Notes: a model not told the origin generated them from the sequence alone. DNA of 64,000 nucleotides from Winogradskyella endarachnes (GCF_009741275.1 NZ_WOWS01000001.1:496001-560000); one strand, 5' to 3'. Numbered from the stretch's first letter, positions 19,148 to 30,862 are shown. Program-made: numbers and translations.

Positions 19148-20437
19148 TTAATTTCCAGAAGCTGAAGCTTCTAAAGATTCGTATTTAGCTTTCATAGCCT
19201 TAAATTTATCTGTATCTCCAATTGCACTATATAAGTTCATTAAATTCTTGGCTGTATTAACAGTTTCATTTAAAGAAAGTGATTTTTCTAAATACGGAAT
19301 AGCTTCATTGTAAAGATCATTTACTTTAGCCTTTAAAGTATCGTACTTATTATAATCAGGTTTACTACTATCTAAAATTGCATTCATTTCTTCAATGTAT
19401 TTTGCTTCATCTGATAAAATTACAAATGCCATGTTTAAATAAGCATTATTATATGTAGGGTCTACATCAATAGCTTTTTGATAATATTTTTTTGCTTCCT
19501 CAGGATTGTCTGACTCACCTAATAAGGCACCTAAATTATATAAAAACTCTGCATTGCCATCTGCTTTAGCTGACGCTTCATCAATTAGTTCAGTAAATTT
19601 ATCTTTGTTTCCTAATTTTAAATAGGTTTGCGCTTGCACAACAATAAGACCTAAATCATCTGGGTTTTCATCTCTAGCCTCAACAGTAGCTGCTAATGCT
19701 TTTTCACTTTCACCTTGATCAGCATAAATTAAAGCAATATTTTTTACAATTTCTGATCGTCTAGATTCAGTTTTCTCATCTCTAGGCTTAATGTGAGTTT
19801 TTAAAGTTTTTACAGCAAAATCTCTTCCAGATTTATCTGCATATAATTGTTCTTCACCAGATTCCTTTTCTGTAGCATAATGGTTCATTGTAATACCTGT
19901 ATAACCAAGGTCTGCAAGTTCTATATAATATTTTAAAGCACCAGGATAATCATTAGCTCTTATTGAAGAATATGCTGCACTATATAAGTAAGACGTATCT
20001 TTTGGTGAAACTCTATAAATTTTCTCAAATCTACCAGCTGCTAATTTAAAATCATTGCTTTTAAAGGCATCATTAGCCTTTGTAATAAACGTATTGTACA
20101 TCTCAGATTTCATTTCATTTGCTTGATCCGTGTACTTTAATTTACCCATAGAGGATTCTAAAGTTTTTAGATCATTTAAGGTTGCTATAGCCTTATCGAT
20201 ATCTGCATCAGTTCCTGCTCCATTAGCGTATAAGGATTTTGCTTTAAGGAAATAAAATTTTGCCTTTGACTTATCATCCATTTTGTCTATTAAGGCCTCA
20301 GCTGAAGCAACTGCAGATTTAGCATCCGAGAAATTTACATTTTTAAGTGCTTTTTCAACAGCTTTTAACTCATCTTTTTGAGCAAAAGACATTGAACTAA
20401 TTGCTAATAAAAGCACTAATGTCGTTATTTTTTTCAT
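19148..20437 (-). CDS. Exported tetratricopeptide-repeat protein
   Basis: The 429-residue product starts with a signal peptide (MKKITTLVLLLAISSMSFAQ). It then consists of helical repeats of TPR type, clearest at about 140-180 (FKLAAGRFEKIYRVSPKDT, LKYYIELADLG) and 230-340 (EKALAATVEARDENPDD, EFLYNLGALLGESDNPEEA, YNNAYLNMAFVIL). TPR arrays form protein-binding scaffolds, so a periplasmic adaptor is likely. The partner is unknown. It lies 42 bases downstream of gyrA on the same strand and could be read from the gyrA transcript. Confidence 0.8.
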   Translation of the reverse strand: MKKITTLVLLLAISSMSFAQKDELKAVEKALKNVNFSDAKSAVASAEALIDKMDDKSKAKFYFLKAKSLYANGAGTDADIDKAIATLNDLKTLESSMGKLKYTDQANEMKSEMYNTFITKANDAFKSNDFKLAAGRFEKIYRVSPKDTSYLYSAAYSSIRANDYPGALKYYIELADLGYTGITMNHYATEKESGEEQLYADKSGRDFAVKTLKTHIKPRDEKTESRRSEIVKNIALIYADQGESEKALAATVEARDENPDDLGLIVVQAQTYLKLGNKDKFTELIDEASAKADGNAEFLYNLGALLGESDNPEEAKKYYQKAIDVDPTYNNAYLNMAFVILSDEAKYIEEMNAILDSSKPDYNKYDTLKAKVNDLYNEAIPYLEKSLSLNETVNTAKNLMNLYSAIGDTDKFKAMKAKYESLEASASGN

Positions 20438-20479
20438 CTTGTAATAAATAGTTTTTTTGTTAAATATTAGTTTTAGTTT

Positions 20480-23032
20480 TTAATTATCAATAGCCGTGCC
20501 ATCTTCTTTTGGGTCTGTATTGTCAGATGACTTATCTTCTTTTACATCGCCTTCTATTAACTCAGCCTCTATATCTTCAATGTTCTCATCATCATCTTTC
20601 ATCACTTTAGCCACGGCTGCAATAGAATCTTTTCCTTTTAGATTTATTAATTTCACACCTTGGGTTGCTCTACCCATAACGCGCAAATCTGCTACTGCCA
20701 TTCTTATAGCAATTCCAGATTTATTTATAATCATTAAATCATCATCATCAGTAACGTTCTTAATAGATACTAAATTTCCGGTTTTCTCGGTAATAGATAT
20801 TGTTTTTACACCTTTACCACCTCTATTTGTTATTCTGTAATCTTCTAAACTAGAGCGCTTTCCATACCCGTTTTCTGAAACCACCAAAATGTTACTGTCC
20901 ATATCGTTTACAGCAATCATTCCTATAACTTCATCTGTTTTTTCATCTTGAAGTCTAATTCCTCTAACACCAGAAGCATTTCTACCCATAGGCCTTGTTT
21001 TTGCTTCTTCAAATCTAATGGCTTTACCAGATTTTAAAGCTAACATTACCTGGCTTTCGCCTGTAGTTAATTTAGCTTCTAATAACTCGTCATCTTCTTT
21101 AATGGTAATTGCATTAATACCGTTAGATCTAGGACGAGAATACTGTTCTAAAGACGTTTTCTTAACCTGACCTTGCTTTGTTGCCATTATTACATAATGA
21201 CTATTAATGTAATCCTCATCCTTTAAATCTTGAGTACATATGAAAGCCATCACTTTATCGTCTTGCTCAATATTAATTAAATTCTGAATTGCTCTACCTT
21301 TTGATGTTTTAGATCCTTCAGGGATTTCATAAACACGCATCCAAAAACATTTTCCTTTTTGCGTAAAGAATAACATGTATTGATGATTAGTACCTACAAA
21401 TAAATGCTCTAAGAAATCCTCATTACGTGTAGTAGAGGCCTTTTGTCCTACTCCTCCTCTATTTTGTGTTTTGTACTCTGTTAGTGACGTACGTTTAATA
21501 TAACCAGCATGAGAAATTGTGATTACAACTTGTTCATCTGGAATCATATCTTCTATACTCAAATCTCCACCTGCATATTCTATAACAGAACGACGCTCAT
21601 CACCATATTTATCTCTAACAACTTCAAGTTCTTCTTTTATAATATCCATACGACGTTCTTTCTTGTCTAAGATATCTTTAAGATCAATAATTGTTTTCAT
21701 TATCTCATCGTACTCTGCACGTAACTTGTCTTGCTCTAAACCAGTTAATTGACGCAGACGCATCTCTACAATAGCTTTTGCCTGAATTTCTGAAAGTTTA
21801 AAACGCTCTATCAAATTATTACGAGCTTCTTCTGCGTTTGATGATGCTCGGATAATCTTTATAACCTCATCTATGTTATCTGATGCTATAATTAATCCTT
21901 CTAATATATGTGCACGTTCTTCAGCCTTACGTAATTCATAAGTTGTTCGTCTCACAACCACATCATGTCTGTGTTCAACAAAATGATGAATTAACTCTTT
22001 TAAGTTTAAAAGTTGAGGACGTCCATTTACTAGGGCAATATTATTTACACTAAAAGAAGATTGTAAAGCCGTATATTTAAATAGTTTATTGAGAACTATA
22101 TTAGGTATAGCATCACGTTTTAATACATAAACTATACGCATTCCATTTCTATCAGACTCATCTCTAATAGAGGAAATTCCTTCAAGTTTTTTATCATTAA
22201 TAAGGTCTGCTGTTTTCTTAATCATATCAGCCTTATTAACCTGATAAGGAATTTCAGTAACTATAATACATTCTCTTCCTTGAACTTCTTCAACTACAGC
22301 ATTTCCACGCATTACTATACGCCCACGACCTGTATGGAAAGCTTCCTTTACACCGTCGTATCCATAAATTATTCCTCCCGTTGGAAAATCTGGTGCTTTT
22401 ATATACTGTATTAATTCATCTATTTCAATGTCATTATTATTAATATAAGCAATAGTTCCGTTAACAACCTCTGTAAGATTGTGAGGAGGCATATTCGTTG
22501 CCATACCAACAGCAATACCAGATGCACCGTTTACCAATAAACCAGGAATACGTGTTGGTAATACAGTAGGTTCTTCTAAAGTATCGTCAAAATTTAATTT
22601 ATGATCTACGGTTTCTTTATCAATATCTGCAAGCATTTCTTCAGATATCTTACGCATACGCGCTTCTGTGTAACGCATAGCAGCCGGACTATCACCATCT
22701 ACAGAACCAAAATTTCCTTGGCCATCAATTAACATATATCGTAAGCTCCACTCCTGAGCCATACGAACCATTGTGTCATAAACTGAAGTATCACCATGTG
22801 GATGGTATTTTCCCAAAACCTCTCCTACAATTCTCGCGGATTTTTTATGTGCTCCACTAGATCTAACACCAAGTTCATGCATACCATAAAGTACACGTCT
22901 ATGCACTGGTTTTAATCCATCTCTTACATCTGGTAACGCACGTGACACAATGACCGACATTGAATAGTCAATGTAGGCCGATTTCATTTCATCTTCTATG
23001 TTAATTGGAATGAGTTTTTCTCCTTCTGCCAT
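20480..23032 (-). CDS. gyrA: DNA gyrase subunit A
   Basis: At 850 residues this is full-length GyrA, the DNA-breaking subunit that works with GyrB to introduce negative supercoils. The active-site tyrosine is Tyr121 in [10 protein letters not shown]. The quinolone region reads [10 protein letters not shown], with Thr82 and Asp86 at the positions equivalent to E. coli Ser83 and Asp87. The C-terminal beta-pinwheel has repeated blades, with a GyrA-box-like QNRGGVG at about residue 535 and NRGGKG later; the first marks gyrase rather than ParC. The tail from about 815 is strongly acidic, as in other GyrA proteins. Confidence 0.95.
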   Translation of the reverse strand: MAEGEKLIPINIEDEMKSAYIDYSMSVIVSRALPDVRDGLKPVHRRVLYGMHELGVRSSGAHKKSARIVGEVLGKYHPHGDTSVYDTMVRMAQEWSLRYMLIDGQGNFGSVDGDSPAAMRYTEARMRKISEEMLADIDKETVDHKLNFDDTLEEPTVLPTRIPGLLVNGASGIAVGMATNMPPHNLTEVVNGTIAYINNNDIEIDELIQYIKAPDFPTGGIIYGYDGVKEAFHTGRGRIVMRGNAVVEEVQGRECIIVTEIPYQVNKADMIKKTADLINDKKLEGISSIRDESDRNGMRIVYVLKRDAIPNIVLNKLFKYTALQSSFSVNNIALVNGRPQLLNLKELIHHFVEHRHDVVVRRTTYELRKAEERAHILEGLIIASDNIDEVIKIIRASSNAEEARNNLIERFKLSEIQAKAIVEMRLRQLTGLEQDKLRAEYDEIMKTIIDLKDILDKKERRMDIIKEELEVVRDKYGDERRSVIEYAGGDLSIEDMIPDEQVVITISHAGYIKRTSLTEYKTQNRGGVGQKASTTRNEDFLEHLFVGTNHQYMLFFTQKGKCFWMRVYEIPEGSKTSKGRAIQNLINIEQDDKVMAFICTQDLKDEDYINSHYVIMATKQGQVKKTSLEQYSRPRSNGINAITIKEDDELLEAKLTTGESQVMLALKSGKAIRFEEAKTRPMGRNASGVRGIRLQDEKTDEVIGMIAVNDMDSNILVVSENGYGKRSSLEDYRITNRGGKGVKTISITEKTGNLVSIKNVTDDDDLMIINKSGIAIRMAVADLRVMGRATQGVKLINLKGKDSIAAVAKVMKDDDENIEDIEAELIEGDVKEDKSSDNTDPKEDGTAIDN

Positions 23033-23306
23033 ATATAAAATTAATTAGTTTTTTTGTAATATTCAATAACATGCTAATATAACCAAAATACTACTGTTTC
23101 TAAACAAATCTAGCTTGGTTTTTAGGTTTTTTTATTAACAATATTTAATATCTTTTTAGTTAATAAATATCTCCTATTTTTCTTTGATTTAAAATGCTTT
23201 TTTACTCTCTTCGTTTAACTCATTACATAAAGATATAATTTAAGGTATGGTTTTTGCCTGTTACCTAATATGTTTTTATTATTTTTAAAGCAGAAAGGAA
23301 TTTAGT

Positions 23307-25856
23307 ATGGATGATAATTTTTCCCCAAGAGTTAAAGATGTTATTGCTTACAGCAAAGAAGAAGCTTTACGTTTAGGTCATGATTTTATTGGCACAGAGC
23401 ATTTAATGCTTGGCTTATTAAGAGATGGTAACGGTAAAGCAATAGATATTTTAGGTGCGCTAGAGGTTGATCTTAATCACTTAAGACGCAAAGTAGAGAT
23501 TTTAAGTCCTGCTAATCCTAACATAGTTACAACATCTAACGAAAAGAAGAACTTGCATTTAACAAGGCAAGCAGAGCGTGCATTAAAAACTACATTTTTA
23601 GAAGCAAAACTGTTTCAAAGCACCTCAATAAACACAGCACATTTATTATTGTGTATTTTAAGAAATGAAAATGATCCAACAACAAAGCTTCTTAATAAGC
23701 TTAAAGTGGATTATGATAACGTAAAAGAAGAATTTAAATCTATGGCAACGAGCGAAGATGATTATTTAGAAACTCCAAAAGCAGAGTCGTTTTCTGATGA
23801 TGATATTAATGAAGATGAACAAGCTAAACAGAATCCGTTTGGAGGACAAGCAGGCAAAACTAACAAGAAATCAAAAACACCTGTATTAGACAATTTTGGA
23901 AGAGACTTAACTGTACTTGCAGAAGAAGGTAAATTAGATCCAGTTGTAGGTAGAGAGAAAGAAATACAACGTGTGTCTCAGATTTTAAGTAGACGAAAGA
24001 AAAACAACCCATTATTAATCGGTGAACCTGGTGTTGGTAAATCTGCTATCGCAGAAGGACTGGCACTTAGAATTGTAAAACGAAAAGTATCTCGTACATT
24101 ATTTAATAAACGTGTGGTGACCTTAGATTTAGCAAGTTTAGTTGCCGGAACAAAATATAGAGGTCAGTTTGAAGAACGAATGAAAGCCGTTATGAACGAA
24201 CTTGAAAAGAATGATGACATTATTCTTTTTATTGACGAAATTCATACCATTGTAGGTGCAGGTGGCGCAACCGGAAGTCTAGATGCTTCTAATATGTTTA
24301 AACCAGCTCTAGCAAGAGGTGAAATACAATGTATTGGTGCAACCACTTTAGATGAGTATAGACAATATATTGAAAAAGATGGCGCATTAGAACGTCGTTT
24401 TCAGAAAGTAATTGTTGAGCCAACTTCTGTAGAAGAAACTATAGAAATCCTTAACAACATAAAAGGAAAATACGAAGAACACCATAACGTTGACTACACC
24501 GATGAAGCTATTGAAGCCTGTGTAAAATTAACTAATCGTTATATGACCGAACGATTTTTACCAGACAAAGCTATAGATGCTTTAGATGAAGCTGGTTCTC
24601 GAGTTCATATTACTAATATTGATGTTCCTAAACAAATTATTGAACTAGAAAAGAAACTTGAAGAAGTTAAAGAAACTAAGAATAGTGTTGTTAAAAAGCA
24701 AAAATATGAAGAAGCTGCAAAACTAAGAGATGACGAAAAACGATTAGAAAAAGAGTTAGCAACAGCGCAAGAAAAATGGGAAGAAGAAACAAAACTTCAT
24801 AAAGAAGTAGTAACAGAAGATAACGTCGCTGATGTTATTTCTATGATGACAGGTATACCTGTAAATAAGATTGCTCAAACCGAAATTAATAAACTAGCGC
24901 AATTACCAGATCTAATAAAAGGAAAGGTTATAGGGCAAGATCAAGCCGTTGCTAAAGTTGTTAAAGCTATACAAAGAAATAGAGCTGGACTTAAAGATCC
25001 AAATAAACCAATTGGTTCATTTATCTTTTTGGGTCAAACTGGCGTAGGTAAAACACAGCTGGCTAAAGTTTTAGCTCGCGAATTATTTGAGAGTGATGAT
25101 TCTTTAGTTAGAATTGACATGAGTGAATACATGGAGAAATTCGCAATTTCTCGTTTAATTGGTGCACCTCCTGGATATGTAGGATATGAAGAAGGTGGGC
25201 AATTAACAGAAAAAATAAGACGCAAGCCTTATGCTGTAGTTTTATTAGACGAAATTGAAAAAGCACATCCAGATGTCTTTAATATGCTTTTACAAGTCTT
25301 AGATGATGGCTATTTAACAGATAGTTTAGGACGAAAAATAGATTTTAGAAATACTATAATTATAATGACATCTAATATTGGTGCCAGAAAACTTAAAGAA
25401 TTTGGTACTGGTGTCGGTTTTGGAACTTCTGCCGCAATTGCCCAAGAATCTGATCATGCTAAAGGCGTAATAGAAAATGCTTTAAAGAAAGCATTTGCTC
25501 CAGAGTTTTTAAATAGAATTGATGATGTAATTGTATTTAATGCTTTAGAAAAAGAGGATATTAATAAAATTATTGATATTGAATTGGTTAAACTAATTGA
25601 AAGAATTAAAGGACTAGGATATTCATTAGAATTAACAGAGAAAGCTAAAGATTATATTGCAGAAAAAGGTTTTGATAAACAATATGGGGCAAGACCACTT
25701 AATAGAGCCATACAAAAATATGTTGAAGATGCTTTAGCCGAAGAAATTATTAATTCTAAAATTCATGAAGGAGATTCAATTCTAATTGATTTTAATGAAA
25801 ACGATGACGACTTAAGCATACAAATAAAATCTTCTGAAAAAACAACAGAATCTTAA
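23307..25856 (+). CDS. clpC: ATP-dependent Clp protease ATP-binding subunit ClpC
   Basis: The 849-residue AAA+ unfoldase delivers proteins to the ClpP protease. An N-terminal double Clp repeat (1-150) is followed by AAA domain 1 with Walker [11 protein letters not shown] (about 240) and Walker [12 protein letters not shown] middle domain contains a UVR-like segment ([19 protein letters not shown]), and AAA domain 2 has Walker [12 protein letters not shown] (about 575) and [12 protein letters not shown]. The middle UVR-like segment and shorter linker fit ClpC rather than ClpB. An acidic insertion (about 152-180) sits between the N-domain and D1. It is divergent from gyrA and followed by a strong terminator. 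Confidence 0.92.
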   Translation: MDDNFSPRVKDVIAYSKEEALRLGHDFIGTEHLMLGLLRDGNGKAIDILGALEVDLNHLRRKVEILSPANPNIVTTSNEKKNLHLTRQAERALKTTFLEAKLFQSTSINTAHLLLCILRNENDPTTKLLNKLKVDYDNVKEEFKSMATSEDDYLETPKAESFSDDDINEDEQAKQNPFGGQAGKTNKKSKTPVLDNFGRDLTVLAEEGKLDPVVGREKEIQRVSQILSRRKKNNPLLIGEPGVGKSAIAEGLALRIVKRKVSRTLFNKRVVTLDLASLVAGTKYRGQFEERMKAVMNELEKNDDIILFIDEIHTIVGAGGATGSLDASNMFKPALARGEIQCIGATTLDEYRQYIEKDGALERRFQKVIVEPTSVEETIEILNNIKGKYEEHHNVDYTDEAIEACVKLTNRYMTERFLPDKAIDALDEAGSRVHITNIDVPKQIIELEKKLEEVKETKNSVVKKQKYEEAAKLRDDEKRLEKELATAQEKWEEETKLHKEVVTEDNVADVISMMTGIPVNKIAQTEINKLAQLPDLIKGKVIGQDQAVAKVVKAIQRNRAGLKDPNKPIGSFIFLGQTGVGKTQLAKVLARELFESDDSLVRIDMSEYMEKFAISRLIGAPPGYVGYEEGGQLTEKIRRKPYAVVLLDEIEKAHPDVFNMLLQVLDDGYLTDSLGRKIDFRNTIIIMTSNIGARKLKEFGTGVGFGTSAAIAQESDHAKGVIENALKKAFAPEFLNRIDDVIVFNALEKEDINKIIDIELVKLIERIKGLGYSLELTEKAKDYIAEKGFDKQYGARPLNRAIQKYVEDALAEEIINSKIHEGDSILIDFNENDDDLSIQIKSSEKTTES

Positions 25857-25874
25857 AATAAATCAGAACAAATT

Positions 25875-25907
25875 AAAAAACTCCTTTAAAATAAAGGAGT
25901 TTTTTTT
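25875..25907 (+). terminator. Rho-independent terminator of clpC
   Basis: CTCCTTTA (25881-25888) pairs with TAAAGGAG (25892-25899) around a three-base loop, with A's before and eight T's after. It begins about 20 bases after the clpC stop. Confidence 0.88.
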
Positions 25908-25936
25908 ATCTTTCTTTCCCTAACCAACCCTTAAAA

Positions 25937-26308
25937 ATGAGAGATTTATTAACCTTTGACTTTTGTCAAATGGAAATATATGATAATCACATTATTACAA
26001 CGATAAATGATGGAGAACATATAGTTGTAGAGCAACATAAAGTACTTTTAGATGTTGCACAAACGTATTTTAAAAACTCAAATTTTTTCTATTTATCAAA
26101 TAGAATTAATTCTTATTCATTAGACCCTAAAGTTTACTACCAAGTTTCAAAAATTGAAAATTTAGTAGGTCTTGCTATAATTTCAGATAATAATAAAGCA
26201 ATAGGAAATGCCCAAATAGAAAAACTATTTTACAATAAACCCTACAAAATATTTTCTAATATGAAAGAAGCTATTGAATGGGGAAATGATATAATAAACA
26301 ACACATAA
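25937..26308 (+). CDS. Conserved small protein, STAS/SpoIIAA-like (tentative)
   Basis: The 123-residue protein is soluble, with alternating strands and helices: MEIYDNHIITTINDGEHIV, a helix around VLLDVAQTYFKN, then FFYLSNRINSYSLDP, and a C-terminal helix SNMKEAIEWGNDI. The order and the late EAIEWGNDII helix resemble STAS/SpoIIAA-like proteins common in flavobacteria, but I cannot confirm the family. It may begin at the internal Met12 (MEIYDN) rather than at 25937. It is preceded by the clpC terminator and converges on hutH. The function is unknown. Confidence 0.6.
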   Translation: MRDLLTFDFCQMEIYDNHIITTINDGEHIVVEQHKVLLDVAQTYFKNSNFFYLSNRINSYSLDPKVYYQVSKIENLVGLAIISDNNKAIGNAQIEKLFYNKPYKIFSNMKEAIEWGNDIINNT

Positions 26309-26322
26309 TAAACAGAATCAAT

Positions 26323-27852
26323 TTATTTCAAATTATAATGATTTAAAAACAACTCTTCAATTTCTATATCAACATCTTTTAAAAATTGAATTGAAGCCTG
26401 AATATCGTCGTGTAATACTTCATCAACTTTTATAAATGGAACTACTTTTCTGTATTGCTCTAAAAACGACTCTAATAAAGGTGACGTTTTTAAGGGTCTT
26501 CTAAATTCTATCGCTTGGGAAGCATTCATTAATTCAATAGCTATTATACGCTCTACATTTTTAACTAAAGTGTAAGCTTGTGTTGCTGAATTTGCACCCA
26601 TACTAACGTGATCTTCTTGACCATTACTAGACACAATACTGTCTACACTGGCTGGTGTTGCTAATTGTTTGTTGGCACTTACAATACTTGCTGCTGTATA
26701 CTGCGGAATCATAAAACCAGAATTTAAACCTGGATTGTCAACCAAAAAAGCTGGCAAACCTCTTAAACCAGATACTAATTGAAAAACTCTACGTTCAGAA
26801 ATATTACCAATTTCTGCCATAGCAATTTTTAAGTAATCTAATGCTAAAGCTAATGGTTGACCATGAAAATTTCCTCCAGAAATAATCAAGTCTTCTTCAT
26901 GAAAAATATTTGGGTTATCCGTAACTGAATTAATTTCAGTTAATATCACTTGCTCTACAAAATCTAATGTATCCTTTGTTGCACCATGTACTTGCGGAAT
27001 ACATCTAAATGAATACGGGTCTTGTACATGTTCTTTATCGCGAGAAATTAACTCACTTCCTTTTAAAAATTCATTAAAACGTCTTGCCACCTTTCGTTGA
27101 CCTGGATGAGGTCTAACAGCATGGACTAAATCATGAAAAGGGTCCAAACGACCATCAAAAGCATCTAATGATATACTTGCTATAATATCTGCTAAATACG
27201 ATGTTTTATGAGACAATAATAATAAATACACACCGTAAGCACTCATAAATTGTGTGCCATTTAGCAAAGCTAACCCCTCTTTTGCTTCTAAAGTAATTGG
27301 TTTCCAATTAAACTTTTCTAATATCACGGAAGCTTCAAAAACCTCATTATTATGCACTACTTTTCCCTTACCCAAAAGTGGAAGCGCCAAATGTGCTAAT
27401 GGTGCTAAATCACCAGACGCACCAAGAGAACCTTGCGTATAAACAAATGGAAAAATATCATTATTAAAAAACTCAATAAGTCGTTCTACAGTTGCCAATT
27501 GCACACCACTATGACCATAACTTAACGACTGAATTTTCAATAAAAGCATAACTTTAACAACGGATTCTGGCACACGTTCACCTGTTCCACAAGCATGAGA
27601 CATTACTAAATTCTCTTGTAACTGACTTAAATCTGAATCAGAAATTTTAACATTATACAAGGAACCAAACCCTGTATTAATACCATACATTGGTTTTTTG
27701 TTATTAGTGAGTTTATCATCTAAATAAGACTTACATTTCTTTATATTCTTAATAGAACCTTCAGAGAGTTTTAGCTTCTTATTTTTATAAAAAATATTAT
27801 AAATAGTTACAATATCTAAAGCACCAGAAGAGATAACATGATAGTTGTTCAT
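26323..27852 (-). CDS. hutH: Histidine ammonia-lyase
   Basis: The 509-residue protein belongs to the lyases that use a self-made methylidene-imidazolone cofactor. The cofactor triad is Ala145-Ser146-Gly147 in GSLGASGDLAPLAHLALPL. The active-site Tyr56 lies in MYGINTGFG, and His86 in MSHACGTGE fits histidine rather than phenylalanine as substrate. QEDHVSMGANSA near residue 412 is the second conserved active-site region. It converts histidine to urocanate, the first step of histidine use. No hutU, hutI or hutG genes are adjacent, so the pathway must be dispersed, or the enzyme might act on another aromatic amino acid. Confidence 0.88.
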   Translation of the reverse strand: MNNYHVISSGALDIVTIYNIFYKNKKLKLSEGSIKNIKKCKSYLDDKLTNNKKPMYGINTGFGSLYNVKISDSDLSQLQENLVMSHACGTGERVPESVVKVMLLLKIQSLSYGHSGVQLATVERLIEFFNNDIFPFVYTQGSLGASGDLAPLAHLALPLLGKGKVVHNNEVFEASVILEKFNWKPITLEAKEGLALLNGTQFMSAYGVYLLLLSHKTSYLADIIASISLDAFDGRLDPFHDLVHAVRPHPGQRKVARRFNEFLKGSELISRDKEHVQDPYSFRCIPQVHGATKDTLDFVEQVILTEINSVTDNPNIFHEEDLIISGGNFHGQPLALALDYLKIAMAEIGNISERRVFQLVSGLRGLPAFLVDNPGLNSGFMIPQYTAASIVSANKQLATPASVDSIVSSNGQEDHVSMGANSATQAYTLVKNVERIIAIELMNASQAIEFRRPLKTSPLLESFLEQYRKVVPFIKVDEVLHDDIQASIQFLKDVDIEIEELFLNHYNLK

Positions 27853-27980
27853 TAGTCGAAATATTTAGTATTCAAAATTGAGAATAATTTTGGAGATTAC
27901 AAGGATTTGTTAATAATTCATTCCTACTTTGTTTTTACCTATTAATGCTTATTTTTACATTCCTAAAAAAATTGAAAACA

Positions 27981-29015
27981 ATGAAAAAAATAGTATTACT
28001 TTGTTCAATTATTACCATAGTTGCATGCAAAGGAGAACCGAAAGATTATGTTACACTTTCTGGAAAAATTAATAACCCAGATGAAAGTAAAACACTTAAA
28101 ATTTACCGAGGAAGAGAATACGAAAAAATTATAACATTAAATGATGATGGCACATTTGAAGATACTTTAAAAGTTGTGGCAGGTGATTTTAATTTTCAAC
28201 ATGGAAAAGAAATTGGGCCTATATACTTAAAAAACGACAATGTAACTTCTTTTGAAACCGATTATAATTCTTTTGTAGACTCTATGGAATTTGCAGGAGA
28301 TGCATCTGATATTAATAATTTTTCTTTAAAATCTTATTTATTATCCAAAGAACATTTTACACAAAATTTAATTGCTAATGGCTCTAGAGCTGAATTTGAA
28401 GAAGCTACAAAACAGTACAAATTAGGTTATGAAAAATTAAAAAAAACGTATCCTGAAGTTGATTCTCTTCATATAAAAATGATGGATAGGAATATTGATA
28501 GAACGTTACAACAAGTTACAAGATTTATGACAGGAAAACTAGCTGCTCGTGAAGCCTTACCAAAAGGTGGCCCTTCTCCTGATTTTATAAATTATGAAAA
28601 TAATGCTGGAGGAAATACATCACTTTCAGATTTTAAAGGTAAATATGTCTACATTGATATTTGGGCAACATGGTGTGGACCTTGCATTAAAGAAATCCCT
28701 TCGCTAAAAAAAGTTGAAGAGCAATTTCATGATAAAAACATTGAATTTGTTAGTATTTCTGTAGATAACGGACGTGGTTATAAAAGCGATGCTGCAGCAG
28801 CCTATAAAGGTTGGAAAAAAATGATTGTAGATAAAGACCTAGGTGGTGTTCAACTATTAGCAGATAAAGCTTTTTCTTCAGATTTCATGAAAAGTTATCA
28901 GGTAACTTCTATACCTAGATTTATTCTTATTGATCCTAATGGAAATATAGTAAGTGCTGATGCGCCTAGACCATCTAATCCTGCTTTAACAAAATTATTG
29001 AATGAGTTATTATAA
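27981..29015 (+). CDS. TlpA-like thioredoxin-family lipoprotein
   Basis: From the ATG at 27981 the protein has 344 residues, with a lipobox at residues 13-16 (IVAC) and Cys16 as lipid site. Residues about 20-100 form a beta-rich N-terminal domain of the kind found in Bacteroidota TlpA proteins, and about 195-344 form a thioredoxin-like domain with active site WCGPC in IWATWCGPCIKEIPS and the cis-proline in VTSIPRFILID. It probably acts as a membrane-tethered periplasmic disulfide reductase. An ATG at 27945 would add 12 residues, but TATTTTTA (27950-27957), with TTTG 18 bases upstream, looks like a promoter and favours the later start. Confidence 0.87.
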   Translation: MKKIVLLCSIITIVACKGEPKDYVTLSGKINNPDESKTLKIYRGREYEKIITLNDDGTFEDTLKVVAGDFNFQHGKEIGPIYLKNDNVTSFETDYNSFVDSMEFAGDASDINNFSLKSYLLSKEHFTQNLIANGSRAEFEEATKQYKLGYEKLKKTYPEVDSLHIKMMDRNIDRTLQQVTRFMTGKLAAREALPKGGPSPDFINYENNAGGNTSLSDFKGKYVYIDIWATWCGPCIKEIPSLKKVEEQFHDKNIEFVSISVDNGRGYKSDAAAAYKGWKKMIVDKDLGGVQLLADKAFSSDFMKSYQVTSIPRFILIDPNGNIVSADAPRPSNPALTKLLNELL

Positions 29016-29034
29016 TTAATACTCTATGCACAAT

Positions 29035-29073
29035 AAAAAAAGCCTGTCTAGTTAATTATAGACAGGCTTTTCT
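29035..29073 (+). terminator. Bidirectional rho-independent terminator
   Basis: AGCCTGTCTA (29041-29050) pairs with TAGACAGGCT (29059-29068) around an eight-base loop, with seven A's upstream and four T's downstream. It serves the convergent tlpA-like and nnr genes. Confidence 0.82.
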
Positions 29074-29085
29074 GTTGTACATTTT

Positions 29086-30651
29086 TTATTGTTGTTTTGG
29101 TTCTGCTTGTTGTTCAGCTTCTTTTGATTGTTCTGGTTGTTTAAACAAATCAATATATGCTTTACCTACACCATCAATTATATGGCTTGCTATTAAACTT
29201 TGATAACCATAATCTTCTAGCACAATATCTGCAGATTTTCCATGTAAGTAAACTGCAAAAATGGTTGCTGACAAATGCTCGTAGCCTTGAGCTATGAGAC
29301 CAGAAATAATTCCTGTTAAAACATCTCCTGAACCTGCTGTTGCCATTCCTGGGTTTCCTGTTGTATTTATATAAAGTTTATCTTGATAAACAGTAATAGA
29401 ATTAGCACCTTTTATTAACACTATAACATTGTATTTCTTTGAAAACTCTTTTACCTTATTAAGTTTTTCAAAATCATTAGACCATTTGCCAATCAAACGT
29501 TCTAACTCTTTTGGATGTGGTGTTAATACAGTTTGTTCTGGTAACAATTTTAGCAAAGCCTTCTTTTTAGATAATAAATTAATAGCATCAGCATCAATAA
29601 CCAAAGGTGTTTTATTGGTTTTTAAAAAGGCTTCAAAAGTTTTAGCTGTTCTAGCAGAAGTTCCTAGTCCTACTCCTACTCCAGTTACTGTTGGCTCAAT
29701 GGTAAAATCAATATTAGAAATGTGTGTTTCATCATTATCTGTAACAACCATAACTTCTGGTATTGCAGATTGTAAACTTTGATAACCACATTTTGGAGTA
29801 TAAGCTGTTACTAGTCCAGCACCAGAACTTAAAGCTGCTTTACTCGCTAAATTAACGGCTCCTATTTTCCCATAACTTCCTCCTAATATTAATACATGTC
29901 CAAAATCTCCTTTATGAGAAAATTTTTGTCTCGGTTTATAAAGTGGTAAAACTTCATGTTTTGAAATAAGTTCTACTTCTGTATCGGTATTTATTAAATA
30001 ATCGCGATCAATACCAATGTCTAAGGCTTCCCACTGTACAGTAAATTTTGCTGTTTCAGGTAAAAAGAATACCAATTTAGGCGTCTGAAAACTCAATGTA
30101 TAATTAGCATTAACTACATTTTTTTCATCTTCAACAACCTTATCTGTGTATAAACCGGAAGGCACATCAATAGATAATGTAAATGCTTTAGATACTCTGA
30201 ATTGTTCAAACAATGCTTTTACCCAATCATTGGGTGGACGGTTTAATCCAATACCAAAAACAGCATCTACTATGATATCTTCTTCCTTTATTATTATTTC
30301 AGAAAAATCATTTTTACAGCTCAACATTTTTGGCCATTCCTTTGATACGTTTTTTATACGATCATAATTAATTAGAAAATCCTTAGAACGTTTATCACTG
30401 CAATTAACTATATAAGTAACAACATTATAGCCATGTGTAACTAAGTGCCTTGCTAACACTAAACCATCACCTCCATTATTACCTATTCCGCAGAACACAT
30501 GGATTGGTACTTGAGCACCTTGCATACGCGTATGAATCCAGTTGAAAATCTGAATTCCGGCACGTTCCATTAAATCTGTTGATGTTATTTTTTGACGCTC
30601 AGTAGTTAATTTATCGCCTTCATAAATCTGTTCTTTCGAAAATAATTTCAT
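29086..30651 (-). CDS. nnr: Bifunctional NAD(P)H-hydrate epimerase / ADP-dependent dehydratase
   Basis: The 521-residue protein repairs hydrated NADH and NADPH. The N-terminal YjeF_N domain (about 1-215) is the epimerase; it shows VFCGIGNNGGDGLVLARHL and VDAVFGIGLNR. The C-terminal domain (about 235-500) is a ribokinase-like dehydratase with LILGGSYGKIGAVNLA, LVIDADAIN, TVLTPHPKE and the nucleotide loop GNPGMATAGSGDVLTGIISG. The last about 18 residues are a Gln/Glu/Lys-rich tail not seen in the core family. It is monocistronic as far as I can see. Confidence 0.94.
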   Translation of the reverse strand: MKLFSKEQIYEGDKLTTERQKITSTDLMERAGIQIFNWIHTRMQGAQVPIHVFCGIGNNGGDGLVLARHLVTHGYNVVTYIVNCSDKRSKDFLINYDRIKNVSKEWPKMLSCKNDFSEIIIKEEDIIVDAVFGIGLNRPPNDWVKALFEQFRVSKAFTLSIDVPSGLYTDKVVEDEKNVVNANYTLSFQTPKLVFFLPETAKFTVQWEALDIGIDRDYLINTDTEVELISKHEVLPLYKPRQKFSHKGDFGHVLILGGSYGKIGAVNLASKAALSSGAGLVTAYTPKCGYQSLQSAIPEVMVVTDNDETHISNIDFTIEPTVTGVGVGLGTSARTAKTFEAFLKTNKTPLVIDADAINLLSKKKALLKLLPEQTVLTPHPKELERLIGKWSNDFEKLNKVKEFSKKYNVIVLIKGANSITVYQDKLYINTTGNPGMATAGSGDVLTGIISGLIAQGYEHLSATIFAVYLHGKSADIVLEDYGYQSLIASHIIDGVGKAYIDLFKQPEQSKEAEQQAEPKQQ

Positions 30652-30862
30652 CTGTACTTGTTATAATTTAAATGTGATTACATGTAACATTACTAATAAA
30701 CTTCATTTTGAGAATTTATTTCAACATAGCAATTGTTTCATGTGAATAGTTTAAAACTTTTCACAAAACGCTAGGAATAATTCAATTTAATTGCAAAGAC
30801 TAGCGCTTTTTTAAAAATTCCCTAAAAAGGAAAAATTAGTTTTTTTATTACTGTAAAAATAA
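30652..30862. other. Intergenic region upstream of the thr leader
   Basis: This stretch separates the divergent nnr and thr units. It is AT-rich, holds no supportable reading frame and should contain the nnr promoter on the minus strand, but I find no exact TAnnTTTG box for it. I see nothing else. Confidence 0.5.

Noticed and set aside
22770..22800. GyrA Thr82/Ser83 as a possible quinolone-resistance change
   Set aside because: Thr and Ser at these positions are normal variation between phyla; no typical bulky resistance residue is present.
29429..29782. 117-codon plus-strand frame inside nnr
   Set aside because: It is opposite the conserved dehydratase domain of nnr and has Pro/Thr/Val-rich shadow composition.
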